Positions 8,066-17,608 are shown, numbered from the stretch's first letter. The stretch: 64,000 nt of DNA from Paenibacillus_L residui (GCF_042677205.1 NZ_JBHTIU010000039.1:124001-188000), one strand, 5' to 3'. Numbers and translations: made by a program. The notes: generated by a model not told the origin, from the letters alone.

Positions 8066-9100
8066 ATGCGTAAAAAAGTCGTTATGCAGGATATTGCAGA
8101 TCGCATGAACATATCCAAAAACTCGGTCTCCCAAGCGCTCTCAGGCAAGGACGGGGTAAGTGAGGAAACACGGCAGAAAATTATTAAAACCGCCGAGGAA
8201 ATGGGTTACCGCTATAAGAAAAAAACGAGGCCGTCAGACCGACAGCAGGTTAAGACTATCGGGCTTATTGCCTCGGAATTCGCATTTTCGATGCAAAACT
8301 TCTTCGGACAGATTTACCTTGCCATCGAAAGCGAAGCACAACGACACGGTATCAATCTGTTGATCCAATCGATTACACCGGCTGCAAGGGACAGCTTAGT
8401 CCTGCCCTCCTTTATCGATAACTATAATGTGGACGGCATCCTCATTCTGTCGCATATTAGTACGGATTATATCAATAAGGTGATCGACCAGGGGATACCG
8501 ACCGTGCTCATCGATCATCATCACCCGCTGATTCAAGCGGATGCGGTTCTCACTAACAACCGGTTCGGCGCTTACACCGCTGTCAAGCATCTCCTGGACC
8601 TCGGCCATCAGGATATCGCCATCATCGGGAATGTCAATTTTTCGCCCAGTTACCAGGAACGGTGGGAAGGATATATGCTGGCTCTGAGGGAGCACGGCAT
8701 CGAGCCCCAAGCGGAGCGCATGTTTATCGATGTGCAGGAGGACGGGGAGCTTATTGACGAACTGGTCACCTCCCTCGATCGGCAGCCGAACGCCTGGTTT
8801 TGTCTGAACGATGGGTACGGTTTCTTCGTCTGCTCCTCCTTGGGAAAAGCAGGCTTCCGGATCCCCGAAGACATTTCCGTCTGCGGCTTCGACAACAGCG
8901 ATTTCTCCCAAATGTCCGTTCCTAAGATTACAACGATCGACATCGATCTCAGCCGTTTTGCCCATAAAGCCTTCTCCCAGTTGATGTGGCGCATTCAGCA
9001 TCCGGAAGAAGTTCATGTGGAAATATTGCTGCCTACTCACCTGATTACCCGCAAATCTACCGGGAAGCGCAGCAGCGGCGTCATGCAGCTTAAGAAATAA
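8066..9100 (+). CDS. LacI-family transcriptional regulator of the adjacent sugar operon
   Basis: Repressor-type regulator, 344 residues. The start is ATG 8066 behind GAGAGG; the frame is open for 41 codons upstream but that part overlaps the promoter and operator. The helix-turn-helix (VVMQDIADRMNISKNSVSQALSGK, about residues 5-28) is followed by the hinge and a periplasmic-binding-protein-like sugar domain (GIEPQAER, ISVCGFDNSDFSQMSVPKITTIDID). Divergent from the GH130/ABC operon and sharing its control region, so most likely its local repressor, with an oligosaccharide as inducer. Confidence 0.9.
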   Translation: MRKKVVMQDIADRMNISKNSVSQALSGKDGVSEETRQKIIKTAEEMGYRYKKKTRPSDRQQVKTIGLIASEFAFSMQNFFGQIYLAIESEAQRHGINLLIQSITPAARDSLVLPSFIDNYNVDGILILSHISTDYINKVIDQGIPTVLIDHHHPLIQADAVLTNNRFGAYTAVKHLLDLGHQDIAIIGNVNFSPSYQERWEGYMLALREHGIEPQAERMFIDVQEDGELIDELVTSLDRQPNAWFCLNDGYGFFVCSSLGKAGFRIPEDISVCGFDNSDFSQMSVPKITTIDIDLSRFAHKAFSQLMWRIQHPEEVHVEILLPTHLITRKSTGKRSSGVMQLKK

Positions 9101-9104
9101 TGCT

Positions 9105-9233
9105 CTATGTTTGCTGAGAGCCTGGACAGGCCGCCACATAGCTATTCGGTCTTCCTAGCGATTTACAGTATCGTTCAATCACATGCATGAGGTGATTCTC
9201 CGGAATGTCCTCTTCACGCTCATCATTTGGCAA
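9105..9233 (-). CDS. Possible small ORF of 42 residues, or gene remnant
   Basis: A frame from TTG 9233 to TAG 9105 codes for an acidic start (PNDEREEDIPENHLMHVIERY) and the end CKSLGRPNSYVAACPGSQQT. Composition and codon choice look protein-like, but no ribosome binding site is visible and a stop lies directly upstream. It faces the end of the LacI gene. I do not recognise the family; it could be the tail of a decayed gene. Confidence 0.3.
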   Translation of the reverse strand: MPNDEREEDIPENHLMHVIERYCKSLGRPNSYVAACPGSQQT

Positions 9234-9256
9234 AAATTATGGTGTATACAAAGAAA

Positions 9257-9320
9257 CCGTCTCCTTTTTTTGTAAATGGTTGGTGATCCTTCCAATTTAC
9301 ATAAGAGACGGCTTTTTTTT
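9257..9320 (+). terminator. Terminator after the LacI gene
   Basis: CCGTCTC (9257-9263) pairs with GAGACGG (9305-9311), a second stem GTAAATGG/CCAATTTAC lies inside, and T8 follows. The lysR gene reads toward it from the other side. Confidence 0.8.
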
Positions 9321-9392
9321 GCTTTTCAATTGGCGAAACAGGGCGGTCCCATAATCTTCAATGACTTACGGACAGCGCTGTGCTCATGTCCT

Positions 9393-10292
9393 TTACTGGT
9401 TCCGATCATGGCCGAAGTAGTCCAGCAAGAATTCTCGGAAGGCCTGCACGACGGGAGACAGCTTCTCGCTTTTGCGGCGGATCAGGCCGATCGTCCGGGT
9501 AACCGTCGGCTCAATGACACGAACCCTGGCCGGCTGCAGCTTGGAAGTTTCCATCAGAGCCATCTCGGGCATCAAGCTGACCCCCAGGCCGGCAGCGACC
9601 AGCCCGCGAATCGTATCCGTCTCCTCCCCCTCGAAGCCGATTTGGGGGACGAAGCCCGCCTTCTTGCAGGCTTGCAGAACGATCGTTCTAAGCGAGTAGG
9701 CATCGCTGAACATAACGAACGGTTCGTCCTTCAATTGATCCAGCCGGATCGTAGCCTCCCCCGCCAGAGGATGGGTATCCGGAAGAATTCCGAACAATTC
9801 TTCCGTCAGCAGAATTTCTCCCGATACATAGTTATGAGATTCGGGGAACGGGGAGATGAACGAAAGATCGATTTCGCCTTCGATCACATCACGAATGAGG
9901 CTGAAGAAAGTTCCCTGTCTCAGCTTGAATTTAACATCAGGGTAGTGCTGTCGGAACTTGGCTATGACGGTTGGCAGCAAGGCTATACCCAAGCTGTGCG
10001 GGAAGCCGATTCTGATCTCGCCGCGTGTAGGATCCAGAAATTCCTTGACCTCCACCACTGCCCGGTCCAGTTCGTTTAATATTTCTTCAATCCGGGACAG
10101 AAACAGCTTGCCGACCGGAGTTATTTGCAGGTTCCTCCCTTTTTGCACAAAGAGAGTGACCCCCAGCTCCTGCTCCAGCTGACGAATTTGTCTGCTTACT
10201 GCCGATTGCGCAACATGCAGCTCTTCCGATGCCTGCGTCACATGCTGCTTCTTGGCTACCTTAACAAAATAATGCAATTGTCTAAGCTCCAC
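9393..10292 (-). CDS. LysR-family transcriptional regulator
   Basis: LysR-type regulator, 299 residues from GTG 10292, where the usual N-terminus ELRQLHYFVKVAKKQHVTQAS begins; the frame upstream (TTG 10385) adds 31 residues without family character. The winged helix covers residues 1-60 (SAVSRQIRQLEQELGVTLF) and the LTTR substrate-binding domain about 90-295. It is divergent from tpx, a common arrangement for a LysR regulator and its target, but the effector cannot be read from the sequence. Confidence 0.88.
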   Translation of the reverse strand: MELRQLHYFVKVAKKQHVTQASEELHVAQSAVSRQIRQLEQELGVTLFVQKGRNLQITPVGKLFLSRIEEILNELDRAVVEVKEFLDPTRGEIRIGFPHSLGIALLPTVIAKFRQHYPDVKFKLRQGTFFSLIRDVIEGEIDLSFISPFPESHNYVSGEILLTEELFGILPDTHPLAGEATIRLDQLKDEPFVMFSDAYSLRTIVLQACKKAGFVPQIGFEGEETDTIRGLVAAGLGVSLMPEMALMETSKLQPARVRVIEPTVTRTIGLIRRKSEKLSPVVQAFREFLLDYFGHDRNQ

Positions 10293-10402
10293 TTTTCCAT
10301 TCCCTACCCTTTCCCCGGACCCAGCCGTTCCCGCCGTCAGCACAAGCCCGCTATTAAGCGTCTTTACATGTTCGTTATTGGACAAGTATCAATTACTCAT
10401 AT

Positions 10403-10408
10403 TATAAT
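10403..10408 (+). promoter_or_regulatory. -10 box ahead of tpx
   Basis: TATAAT at 10403-10408, 35 bases before AAAGGAGG. The best -35, TTGGAC at 10378-10383, is spaced at 19 bp, so this promoter may need an activator. Confidence 0.45.
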
Positions 10409-10461
10409 AGGATGAAGCAAAAGCCAAATTTTAGGTTTCCCTAAAGGAGGAATTGTTCATT

Positions 10462-10980
10462 ATGGCTCAAGAACGCGCCAATGCCGCAACTTTGAAAGGC
10501 AATCCGATTACTCTGATCGGCAGCGAATTAAAGGTGGGAGATCAGGCTCCTGATTTCACTCTTAACCAAAGTCTTGTTGATACGGCTTCCTTGTCCGACT
10601 ATGCGGGCAAAATCAAGCTGATCAGTGTCGTTCCTTCTCTGGACACCGGCGTCTGTGATGCGCAAACCCGCAGATTCAATGAAGAGGCCGGCAAATTGGG
10701 AGACAACGTCGTCATCCTTACAGTCAGCGTAGACCTGCCGATGGCTCAAGCCCGTTGGTGCGGCGCGGCCGGTGTGGATAAAGTGGTCACCTTATCCGAC
10801 TATAAAACACGCTCATTTGGCGAAGCCTACGGCGTGCTGATCAAAGAGCTTCAATTATTGATGCGCTCTATCTTCGTTCTCGATGCGGACAACAAGATCC
10901 AATATGTTGAATACCTGAGTGAGATGACCGAGCATCCTAACTATGAAGCGGCTATCGAAGCCGTCAAGAAACTGGTCTGA
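10462..10980 (+). CDS. tpx: Thiol peroxidase (Tpx, atypical 2-Cys peroxiredoxin)
   Basis: Cytoplasmic peroxidase that reduces hydroperoxides with electrons from thioredoxin. 172 residues, family length. Start ATG 10462, 11 bases after AAAGGAGG (10443-10450); the TTG at 10453 is too close to it. The peroxidatic Cys65 sits in SLDTGVCDAQTRRF and the resolving Cys100 in ARWCGAAG, the pair that marks Tpx. Monocistronic: own promoter, strong terminator right after the stop. Confidence 0.96.
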   Translation: MAQERANAATLKGNPITLIGSELKVGDQAPDFTLNQSLVDTASLSDYAGKIKLISVVPSLDTGVCDAQTRRFNEEAGKLGDNVVILTVSVDLPMAQARWCGAAGVDKVVTLSDYKTRSFGEAYGVLIKELQLLMRSIFVLDADNKIQYVEYLSEMTEHPNYEAAIEAVKKLV

Positions 10981-10994
10981 TTGCGATAAATTCC

Positions 10995-11038
10995 ATACGA
11001 AAAGCGGGGGAAAACGAATTTTCCCCCGCTTTTCGTAT
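10995..11038. terminator. Bidirectional terminator with a perfect 20-bp stem
   Basis: The arms 10995-11014 and 11019-11038 are perfectly complementary around a CGAA loop, with A4 and T4 at the loop-proximal ends of the arms. It separates tpx from the gene that converges on it. Confidence 0.9.
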
Positions 11039-11077
11039 ACTCAGATGCCGCTGGGGTCCAGCCGGCCGGCGGCCGGC

Positions 11078-11464
11078 TCAAGAAATTTTATAAGCCGACA
11101 GCCTGCGATCCAACGCATTGTAAATATCGAGGATAGTCCGGTAATTGGAGCCAAGGTCCCCGAGCGACCCGCGGGAAGCGGAATAGATATCGACGGCGCT
11201 TTTAACCGGAGTGATGGCAAACAGGGTCAGGGTAATGTCCTGCCGACGTCCCGTAATCGTTTTCTTCTCGACCACGATTTCCCCGACATTAGGGACTTCA
11301 TGCAGAATTTTGTACCCGTTGATTTTCTTGAGCGTACTTACGACCTCTTCCCAAAGCTTGTCTTTGGAAAGCTTGTAGTACCTTGTTTTTAACAAAGGAT
11401 CTTTCGCTTTTTCTCCTGTTTGCTCGTGGCTCCGCAGCAATCCGACCAATGTTCTTTTCAACAA
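11078..11464 (-). CDS. Conserved cytosolic protein of unknown function (DUF1499-like)
   Basis: Small soluble protein with no signal peptide or membrane segment. The TTG at 11464 (LLKRTLVGLLRSHEQTGEKAKDP follows) has a G-rich stretch 8 bases upstream; ATG 11503 would add 13 atypical residues including FGGAG and lacks a ribosome binding site. The central part (LWEEVVSTLKKINGYKILHEVPNVGEIVVEKK) and the end (YSASRGSLGDLGSNYRTILDIYNALDRRL) resemble DUF1499-type proteins of Bacilli. Function unknown. Confidence 0.65.
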   Translation of the reverse strand: MLKRTLVGLLRSHEQTGEKAKDPLLKTRYYKLSKDKLWEEVVSTLKKINGYKILHEVPNVGEIVVEKKTITGRRQDITLTLFAITPVKSAVDIYSASRGSLGDLGSNYRTILDIYNALDRRLSAYKIS

Positions 11465-11669
11465 GTGTCCTGCCCCCCCAAAATGACAAATGTCGGTCTT
11501 CATCCGACAGTACTTTAGTCCATATTACCATTCTTTTGCTTGAAGAAAAAGAGAAAGGTGAAAACATATTCCCAAAATAAAGAGCTTTCATGAAATTTCA
11601 CCCTCCTCTATAATCAATCCTCCGGTTCATCCGGCCGAAGAACGTATCTCAACCCCAGAATCCCGGAGA

Positions 11670-12599
11670 TTACAGAAGCTCGATACTAACCTCGGCGAGC
11701 AGCCTTTGCACATCATCCAGCCGCACGTTACCGGCCTCTTCCGTCAAAGCGTTAGCCGAACCCGAGGCGGTGGCCAGACGAAGGCATTCTTCAACAGGCA
11801 GACCGCGGGCTACACCTACGGCCATGCCGGCAACGAAGGAATCTCCGCAGCCAACCGTATTAACCGCTTCAATGCGGGGAGCTTTAACGCGGTATAATTG
11901 TCCTTCCACTCCTGCCAACGAGCCGTTCTCGCCAAGTGACACAACCACACAGGCTATCCCCCGCTCCATCAGCCCTTGAACACTGTCATACAAATCACTT
12001 TCCTTCTCCAGCGGATGACCGATGATCTTGGCCACTTCGTCCTCGTTAGGCTTAATGAAATACGGCACTGCTTCGATGCCGGCAAGAAGGGCGTCCCCGC
12101 TCGTATCCAGAAAAACTTTGGCCCCGGCTGATTTCGCCGTTGCGATCAAGCGGGCATAGAAGTCCGTGGGCACCCCTGCAAGCAGACTGCCGGAGAAGCA
12201 TAATATGCCGGAACGCTCCGCCAGTTCCTTCACCTTCGCTTCCATCGCTGTCTGGTCCATCTGGGCCGCAGTCGGTCCCTGCTCCAAAATTTCGGTAGAT
12301 TCCCCTGAAGAACGATCAATAATATTCAAGCAAATACGGGACTCGCCTTCAATCGTGACAAAATCATGGGAGATCCCCTGCTCGGTTAGTTTCTTCTCGA
12401 TGAATCGGCCATTGCTGCCGGCAATGAATCCGGTTGCAAGTGAAGATTCCCCGAGCAGATGGATGACTCTGGCTACGTTGATGCCTTTGCCTCCCGGAAG
12501 AGCATGCATTTTCGGAACTCTCGTCACTTTCCCCAATTCAAACCGGTCTACGTAATATGTTTTGTCAATCGCCGCATTGAGCGTTACTGTTGTTATCAT
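11670..12599 (-). CDS. PfkB-family kinase: tagatose-6-phosphate kinase / 1-phosphofructokinase type (LacC/FruK)
   Basis: ATP-dependent sugar-phosphate kinase, 310 residues. Start ATG 12599, behind AAGGGTGG; upstream codons in the frame are not family-like. The N-terminal signature reads LPGGKGINVARVIHLLGE and the C-terminal ATP/catalytic signature NTVGCGDSFVAGMAVG, with Asp as base. These mark the LacC/FruK branch, which phosphorylates tagatose 6-phosphate or fructose 1-phosphate at the free end. As the last gene of the galactose operon, next to a GatY/KbaY-like aldolase, tagatose-6-phosphate kinase is my preferred reading; FruK function is the alternative. Confidence 0.85.
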   Translation of the reverse strand: MITTVTLNAAIDKTYYVDRFELGKVTRVPKMHALPGGKGINVARVIHLLGESSLATGFIAGSNGRFIEKKLTEQGISHDFVTIEGESRICLNIIDRSSGESTEILEQGPTAAQMDQTAMEAKVKELAERSGILCFSGSLLAGVPTDFYARLIATAKSAGAKVFLDTSGDALLAGIEAVPYFIKPNEDEVAKIIGHPLEKESDLYDSVQGLMERGIACVVVSLGENGSLAGVEGQLYRVKAPRIEAVNTVGCGDSFVAGMAVGVARGLPVEECLRLATASGSANALTEEAGNVRLDDVQRLLAEVSIELL

Positions 12600-12749
12600 G
12601 GTCCACCCTTCTTTGTTCAGTGCATAAGCTTCTTCGTTGCGTAGCACCTTGAGTAATCGTATTTATTTGAACTATAGCATTGCTGGTTGGCTGCACACAA
12701 AGGGGCCGTAAAGAACTTCGTCGCCCCGTCTGTGCGGCTATCGGTCGTT

Positions 12750-14348
12750 TTATCGGAGCACAAACCCGGCATGGAACATAAAGCTGCGAAAAGCGTCCTT
12801 GCCTGCGCTATTCCGTTTGAACACACCCGCATCCTCGAGTACCTGCATATACTTTCGGCCAACCTCCTGCCGAAGGACGGCAGCCGCTTCCGCCTCGCTC
12901 ATCCGCGTTCCATGCTCTTGTGCCAGCTGCCGGATCCAAGCTTGATGCGGCTGCAGGGGATGCCCTTCCGGCCATTCTGCCACTGGAGCTTGCCCGCTAA
13001 GGATGCCGCTGATCATGCGGAGCTCCTGCTGCAAGCGTCCGGGTAGAACGGCGAGTCCCATAACCTCGATCAGCCCGATGTTCTCCTTCTTAATATGATG
13101 CAATTCCCGGTGAGGATGGAATATTCCCAGCGGATGCTCCGGAGACGTTCGATTGTTGCGGAGCACCAGATCGAATTCCCATTCCCCCTGGGCATTCCTG
13201 CGGGCGATCGGTGTGATGGTGTTATGAGGGGTAAGTGTACCGTCTTCCTCCCGGCTGAACGCAAGGATATCGGCGGATTCATCGCTGTACCCCCGCCAGA
13301 CTTCCAGCAGCGTATAAGCTAAATCAGTCAACTCTCCGGAATTCGGGCCGGAAATGCGGATCACCGACATAGGCCACTTCACGATGGCCGCCCGGATGCC
13401 CGGATAGCGCGGATGTACGAATTCCTCCTCGCGCGCGGCCACCTCCATCGCGAACCGGTGACGTCCCCCTTGAAAATGATCGTGGCTGAGAATCGAACCG
13501 CCCACGATCGGCAGGTCGGCGTTGGACCCGATGAAATAATGCGGAAACTGCTCAGTAAATTCCGCCAGCCGGATAAAGGTATCCTTAGTCAGCTTCATGG
13601 GAACATGCTGTCCGCTTAAAATAATGCAGTGTTCATTGTAATAGACATAAGGAGAATATTGAAAAAACCAGGATTGGCCTGCAAGCTTCACCGGAATGAT
13701 CCGGTGGTTCTGTCTGGCCGGATGATTGACCCTCCCGGCATAGCCGACATTCTCCGCACAGAGCAGACATTTCGGATACCGGCTCTGCGGCATGCTCCGT
13801 TCCAGCGCAATTTGCTTGGGGTCCTTCTCCGGTTTGGACAGGTTGATCGTTATTTCCAAATCGCCATAGTCTGTCGATGCCTGCCAATATTCATTCTGGC
13901 GGATCCGATCCATCCGGATATAATTGGAATGCTTGGAAAGGCTGTAGAACCAATGTGTCGCCGCTTCGGGCCCTTTCTGCTCCAGCAAACGGGAGAACTC
14001 CCGGGTGATCTCGGATTGCCGGGGCATCAGCAGCCCCATCATCCTGGCATCCAACAAATCCCGATAAGTCACCGTGTTATCCGACAGCAGCCCCTGCCCG
14101 GCAGCATAATCCAGGAGAGGATTCAGCAGCGGCATCGGGCTGTCTCCAGCCAGATCTTCTTCAGGAGGAAATAAAGTATCCAGGTCACCATCGCAAGGCT
14201 CCTCAATCTGCAGCAGATCGAGAAGAGCATTCGTTACAGGAATCCGATCCTCTTCTTCAATAAGCCCCTTCGCTTCCCCGAAGCGGACAAGCCGCGCCAA
14301 CCATTGGGCTGCCTCCGTTTTGCTTATGTGGCCGTTGTTGTTATGCAT
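12750..14348 (-). CDS. galT: UDP-glucose--hexose-1-phosphate uridylyltransferase, class II (GalT)
   Basis: Leloir enzyme that moves UMP between UDP-glucose and galactose 1-phosphate. At 532 residues it belongs to the long Gram-positive type. The conserved SHDHFQGG lies near residue 286 and holds the histidines of the active site. Start ATG 14348, with AGGA close upstream. It follows galE and precedes the PfkB-type kinase in one operon; gaps of about 95-150 bases allow an internal promoter. Confidence 0.95.
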   Translation of the reverse strand: MHNNNGHISKTEAAQWLARLVRFGEAKGLIEEEDRIPVTNALLDLLQIEEPCDGDLDTLFPPEEDLAGDSPMPLLNPLLDYAAGQGLLSDNTVTYRDLLDARMMGLLMPRQSEITREFSRLLEQKGPEAATHWFYSLSKHSNYIRMDRIRQNEYWQASTDYGDLEITINLSKPEKDPKQIALERSMPQSRYPKCLLCAENVGYAGRVNHPARQNHRIIPVKLAGQSWFFQYSPYVYYNEHCIILSGQHVPMKLTKDTFIRLAEFTEQFPHYFIGSNADLPIVGGSILSHDHFQGGRHRFAMEVAAREEEFVHPRYPGIRAAIVKWPMSVIRISGPNSGELTDLAYTLLEVWRGYSDESADILAFSREEDGTLTPHNTITPIARRNAQGEWEFDLVLRNNRTSPEHPLGIFHPHRELHHIKKENIGLIEVMGLAVLPGRLQQELRMISGILSGQAPVAEWPEGHPLQPHQAWIRQLAQEHGTRMSEAEAAAVLRQEVGRKYMQVLEDAGVFKRNSAGKDAFRSFMFHAGFVLR

Positions 14349-14443
14349 CGATCCTGCCTTCTTTCCTCACATGATCATAAATATTGTAACTTAGCCGGTC
14401 GCATCCGGTCATAGACCGGCTTTAAGCTTGACAACGGATCCTT

Positions 14444-15430
14444 CTATTCCGTGAACCCATCCGGGTGCTGACGATGCCAGTTCCAGGCGGATTCTACGAT
14501 CTCTTCCAGATTGTCCCTCCGCGGGCTCCAGTTCAATTCGCGCTTGGCCTTCGCCGATGAAGCTATCAGCACTGCCGGGTCTCCGGCTCTCCTCGGTTCG
14601 AGCACGGCAGGAATCGGATGCCCGGTCACTTTCCTGGCCACGTCGATCATTTCCTTGACGGAAAATCCTTTGCCGCTTCCCAAGTTATAAACCGAGCTCT
14701 CCCCGCCGCTTCGCAGTCTCTCCAAAGCGAGCAGGTGAGCATCCGCCAAATCGGATACATGCAGGTAATCCCGGATACAAGTACCGTCCTCAGTCGGATA
14801 GTCATCACCAAAGATGGATACATGCTCCCGCTTACCAAGCGGAACCTGAAGGATAAGCGGGACCAGATGAGTCTCCGGAGAATGGTCTTCCCCGATCCGG
14901 CCGCTATGATGAGCTCCTGCCGCATTGAAATAACGCAGCGCGACATATTTGATGCCATGAGCCGCATCGAACCACTTCATCATTTTCTCCATAGAGAGCT
15001 TCGTCTCTCCATAAGTATTCGTCGGCTGTGTCGGTGCGGTTTCCTCAATCGGCACCGTCTGCGGCTCGCCGTAGGTAGCTGCCGTTGAGGAGAAGACGAT
15101 GCGTTTCGTTCCGTACTTCTTCATAATTTCCAACAGGCGCTGCGTACCATAGACGTTATTGTCGTAATATTTGGCGGGATTCTGCATGCTCTCTCCAACA
15201 AGAGAGTATGCGGCGAAATGAATGACGGATTCGATGTCGTTTTCCTTGAACACCGTTTCCATGAAATCCGCATCGCGTATATCTCCCACATAAAGCTTGC
15301 CGCCCAGCAGCGCTTGCCGGTGTCCTTGACTGAGATTATCGACGACGACTACTTCTTCCTTGGCATCAATAAGTTCTGCAACCGTATGGGAGCCTATGTA
15401 GCCGGCTCCGCCCGTGACCAATACCGCCAT
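14444..15430 (-). CDS. galE: UDP-glucose 4-epimerase (GalE)
   Basis: NAD-dependent extended SDR enzyme that converts UDP-galactose to UDP-glucose; 328 residues. Visible are the NAD-binding GGAGYIGSH (residues 7-15), the SSTAATYG segment near 114-121 and the catalytic Y140-x3-K144. Start ATG 15430, GGAGGG 9 bases upstream. It works with galK and galT on either side. Confidence 0.96.
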   Translation of the reverse strand: MAVLVTGGAGYIGSHTVAELIDAKEEVVVVDNLSQGHRQALLGGKLYVGDIRDADFMETVFKENDIESVIHFAAYSLVGESMQNPAKYYDNNVYGTQRLLEIMKKYGTKRIVFSSTAATYGEPQTVPIEETAPTQPTNTYGETKLSMEKMMKWFDAAHGIKYVALRYFNAAGAHHSGRIGEDHSPETHLVPLILQVPLGKREHVSIFGDDYPTEDGTCIRDYLHVSDLADAHLLALERLRSGGESSVYNLGSGKGFSVKEMIDVARKVTGHPIPAVLEPRRAGDPAVLIASSAKAKRELNWSPRRDNLEEIVESAWNWHRQHPDGFTE

Positions 15431-15567
15431 TTGCGTATTCCCTCCGTTCTGTATACGTCATGGCACTATAACCTCTTAAGCCCGTTTACCTATACCGATG
15501 GGAGTGAGATTCCAGGTACCCTATCAGTCTGTTTGTGCCGCAACGAAATTGGTACTGTTATTCCTTA

Positions 15568-16731
15568 TTACAGCTCGCTCACTCCATTGCCTATGTTCCC
15601 CACATAGAAGGACGCTTCCAATCCGGTGCGCTCGCGGTAAGCGGCCCCTACCCGCTCAATGAATCCGTCTACGGCATCCTCCCGGACCAGCGATACGGTG
15701 CAGCCGCCGAAGCCTGCTCCCGTCATACGGGAACCCAGCACTCCCTCTACCCTCAGAGCCTCTTCCACCATGACATCCAGCTCAAGGCAAGTGACTTCAT
15801 ACAGATCACGCAAGGAATTGTGGGAAGCGGTCATCAATCGGCCGAACTGCTGCAGGTCGTTCCGCTTCAGGGCATTCACGGATTTCAGCACACGGTCATT
15901 TTCTTCAATGACATGCTGCGCTCTTCTTCGAACGGCCTCGTCCCGGATCAGCGATTGAGAGGACCGGAATTGAGCCAGATCCAGCTCTCCCAGCAGCTTG
16001 AGCCCGGGATACTCCGCCCGCAGCTCTTGTACCGCCTGCTCGCACTGGCCTCTTCTCGTATTATACTCCGAATCGACCAGTCCTCTGCGCTTGTTCGTAT
16101 TTCCGATAACGAGCTTATAGCCTTCACTGTCAAAAGGAACGTGCTCATATTCGAGGGTGCTGCATTTCAATAGAAGGGCGTGGTCCTCTTTCCCCATGGC
16201 TACGGTAAATTGATCCATGATCCCGCACTGCACTCCGAGAAATTCATTCTCGGATCGCTGGGCGACGAGCGCCAGCTCCACCCTGTCGATCGGATGTCCT
16301 TCCATGCTCATGAATCCGAAAGCGGTGACCAATTGAAGCGAAGCAGAAGAGGATAATCCGGCTCCATTCGGAATATCGCCGTAATAATAGACGTCATAGC
16401 CGCTGAAGGAATAACCGTTCTTCCGCAGATGAACGAGAATTCCTTTCGGATAATTGATCCAGTCCTCCTCCTGCACATATTTCGCCTGATCCAAATCAAT
16501 GGTCCCGCGCACCTCGAAGTTAGCGGATGCAAGATGGATCTCCCGATCCTGCCTCGGCCGAATCAGCATTGTAGTACCGAAGGTTAGCGCTGCCGGAAAA
16601 ACATAGCCTCCGTTATAATCCGTATGCTCTCCAATCAAATTCACCCGCCCGGGTGCATAAAAACAACGGATTGATTCGGAGGAATCTCCGAACAATCCGA
16701 TAAATTGATCAATCAAGTCTTGGCGGTTCAT
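15568..16731 (-). CDS. galK: Galactokinase (GalK)
   Basis: GHMP kinase that makes galactose 1-phosphate; 387 residues, full length. The galactokinase signature APGRVNLIGEHTDYNGG lies near residue 26, the ATP loop GAGLSSSASL in the middle, and GAGFGGCTVSLV near the C-terminus. Start ATG 16731, only 4 bases after the aldolase stop, so the two are translationally linked. A 137-base gap to galE holds no feature I can name. Confidence 0.96.
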   Translation of the reverse strand: MNRQDLIDQFIGLFGDSSESIRCFYAPGRVNLIGEHTDYNGGYVFPAALTFGTTMLIRPRQDREIHLASANFEVRGTIDLDQAKYVQEEDWINYPKGILVHLRKNGYSFSGYDVYYYGDIPNGAGLSSSASLQLVTAFGFMSMEGHPIDRVELALVAQRSENEFLGVQCGIMDQFTVAMGKEDHALLLKCSTLEYEHVPFDSEGYKLVIGNTNKRRGLVDSEYNTRRGQCEQAVQELRAEYPGLKLLGELDLAQFRSSQSLIRDEAVRRRAQHVIEENDRVLKSVNALKRNDLQQFGRLMTASHNSLRDLYEVTCLELDVMVEEALRVEGVLGSRMTGAGFGGCTVSLVREDAVDGFIERVGAAYRERTGLEASFYVGNIGNGVSEL

Positions 16732-16735
16732 TAGC

Positions 16736-17608
16736 TCACCGTCCCGTCAAATCTCGTGCTTTGCCAATGCAGCCGCACAGACGCATCTTTTCAATAGCCG
16801 CTTCCTTCAATGCCTTCTTGGCCGGCACCATATAGGATCTCGGATCATTCTCCTCCGGATTGGCAGCGAAAACGGCCTTAATTGCATCGGAGAATACGAT
16901 TCTAAGCTCGGTAGCCACATTCATCTTGGCCATTCCCAAGGATACGCAGCGCTTGACCTGCTCCTCCGGAATGCCCGATCCGCCGTGCAGCACGAGCGGC
17001 ACGTCCACTTTATCGGCAATTCGCTTGATCCGGTCGAAATCGATCTTGGGCTCCCCTTTATAAATACCGTGTGCCGTGCCGATAGCCGGGGCTAACGTCG
17101 GAACTCCGGTCAGTTCCACAAACTTGGCGCATTCGTCCGGGTCGGCCATCAGCGCTTCATGTTCGGCCACGACGATATCGTCTTCCACGCCTCCGACCTT
17201 GCCAAGCTCGGCTTCAATGTTGACGCCGGCCGCCTTGGCCACCTCGACAACCTTCAAGGTTTGTCTCACATTTTCTTCAAAAGGAAACTTGGAAGCGTCA
17301 ATCATAACGGAAGTATATCCGGCGCGGATACAGCGGACGATCAAATCAAAATCGGTGCAGTGATCCAAATGCAGGGCAATCGGAACGCTGGACAGATTCG
17401 AGGCGACCGTGGCGGCCGCAGCAATATATTCGGGGCCGAGATGCTTGACGGTGCCTACCGTCGATTGAATAATTAACGGAGATTGAGTCTCCTCCGCGGC
17501 CTCTACCACCGCTTGAAGCATCTCCAGCGTATGGACGTTAAAGGCTCCTATACAGTAGCCGTTCGCTCTGGCTTCTTGAAGCATTGGAGTGGATGAAACT
17601 AATGGCAT
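16736..17608 (-). CDS. Class II aldolase, GatY/KbaY type (tagatose-1,6-bisphosphate aldolase)
   Basis: Zinc-dependent aldolase that splits tagatose or fructose 1,6-bisphosphate to dihydroxyacetone phosphate and glyceraldehyde 3-phosphate; 290 residues. The match to the GatY/KbaY branch is visible along the whole chain: GAFNVHTLEMLQAVVEAA, ALHLDHCTD (catalytic Asp82, zinc ligands H80 and H83), SVMIDASKFPFEENV, EAELGKVGGVEDD, AIGTAHGIYKGEP, LHGGSGIP and the C-terminal CGCIGKA. Start ATG 17608, AAGGGGGA 6 bases upstream. First gene of the galactose operon, behind a strong promoter with DeoR-type repeats. Confidence 0.9.
   Translation of the reverse strand: MPLVSSTPMLQEARANGYCIGAFNVHTLEMLQAVVEAAEETQSPLIIQSTVGTVKHLGPEYIAAAATVASNLSSVPIALHLDHCTDFDLIVRCIRAGYTSVMIDASKFPFEENVRQTLKVVEVAKAAGVNIEAELGKVGGVEDDIVVAEHEALMADPDECAKFVELTGVPTLAPAIGTAHGIYKGEPKIDFDRIKRIADKVDVPLVLHGGSGIPEEQVKRCVSLGMAKMNVATELRIVFSDAIKAVFAANPEENDPRSYMVPAKKALKEAAIEKMRLCGCIGKARDLTGR

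Noticed and set aside
12687..14174. Long plus-strand ORFs opposite galT
   Set aside because: They mirror galT codon structure and have no recognisable domains.
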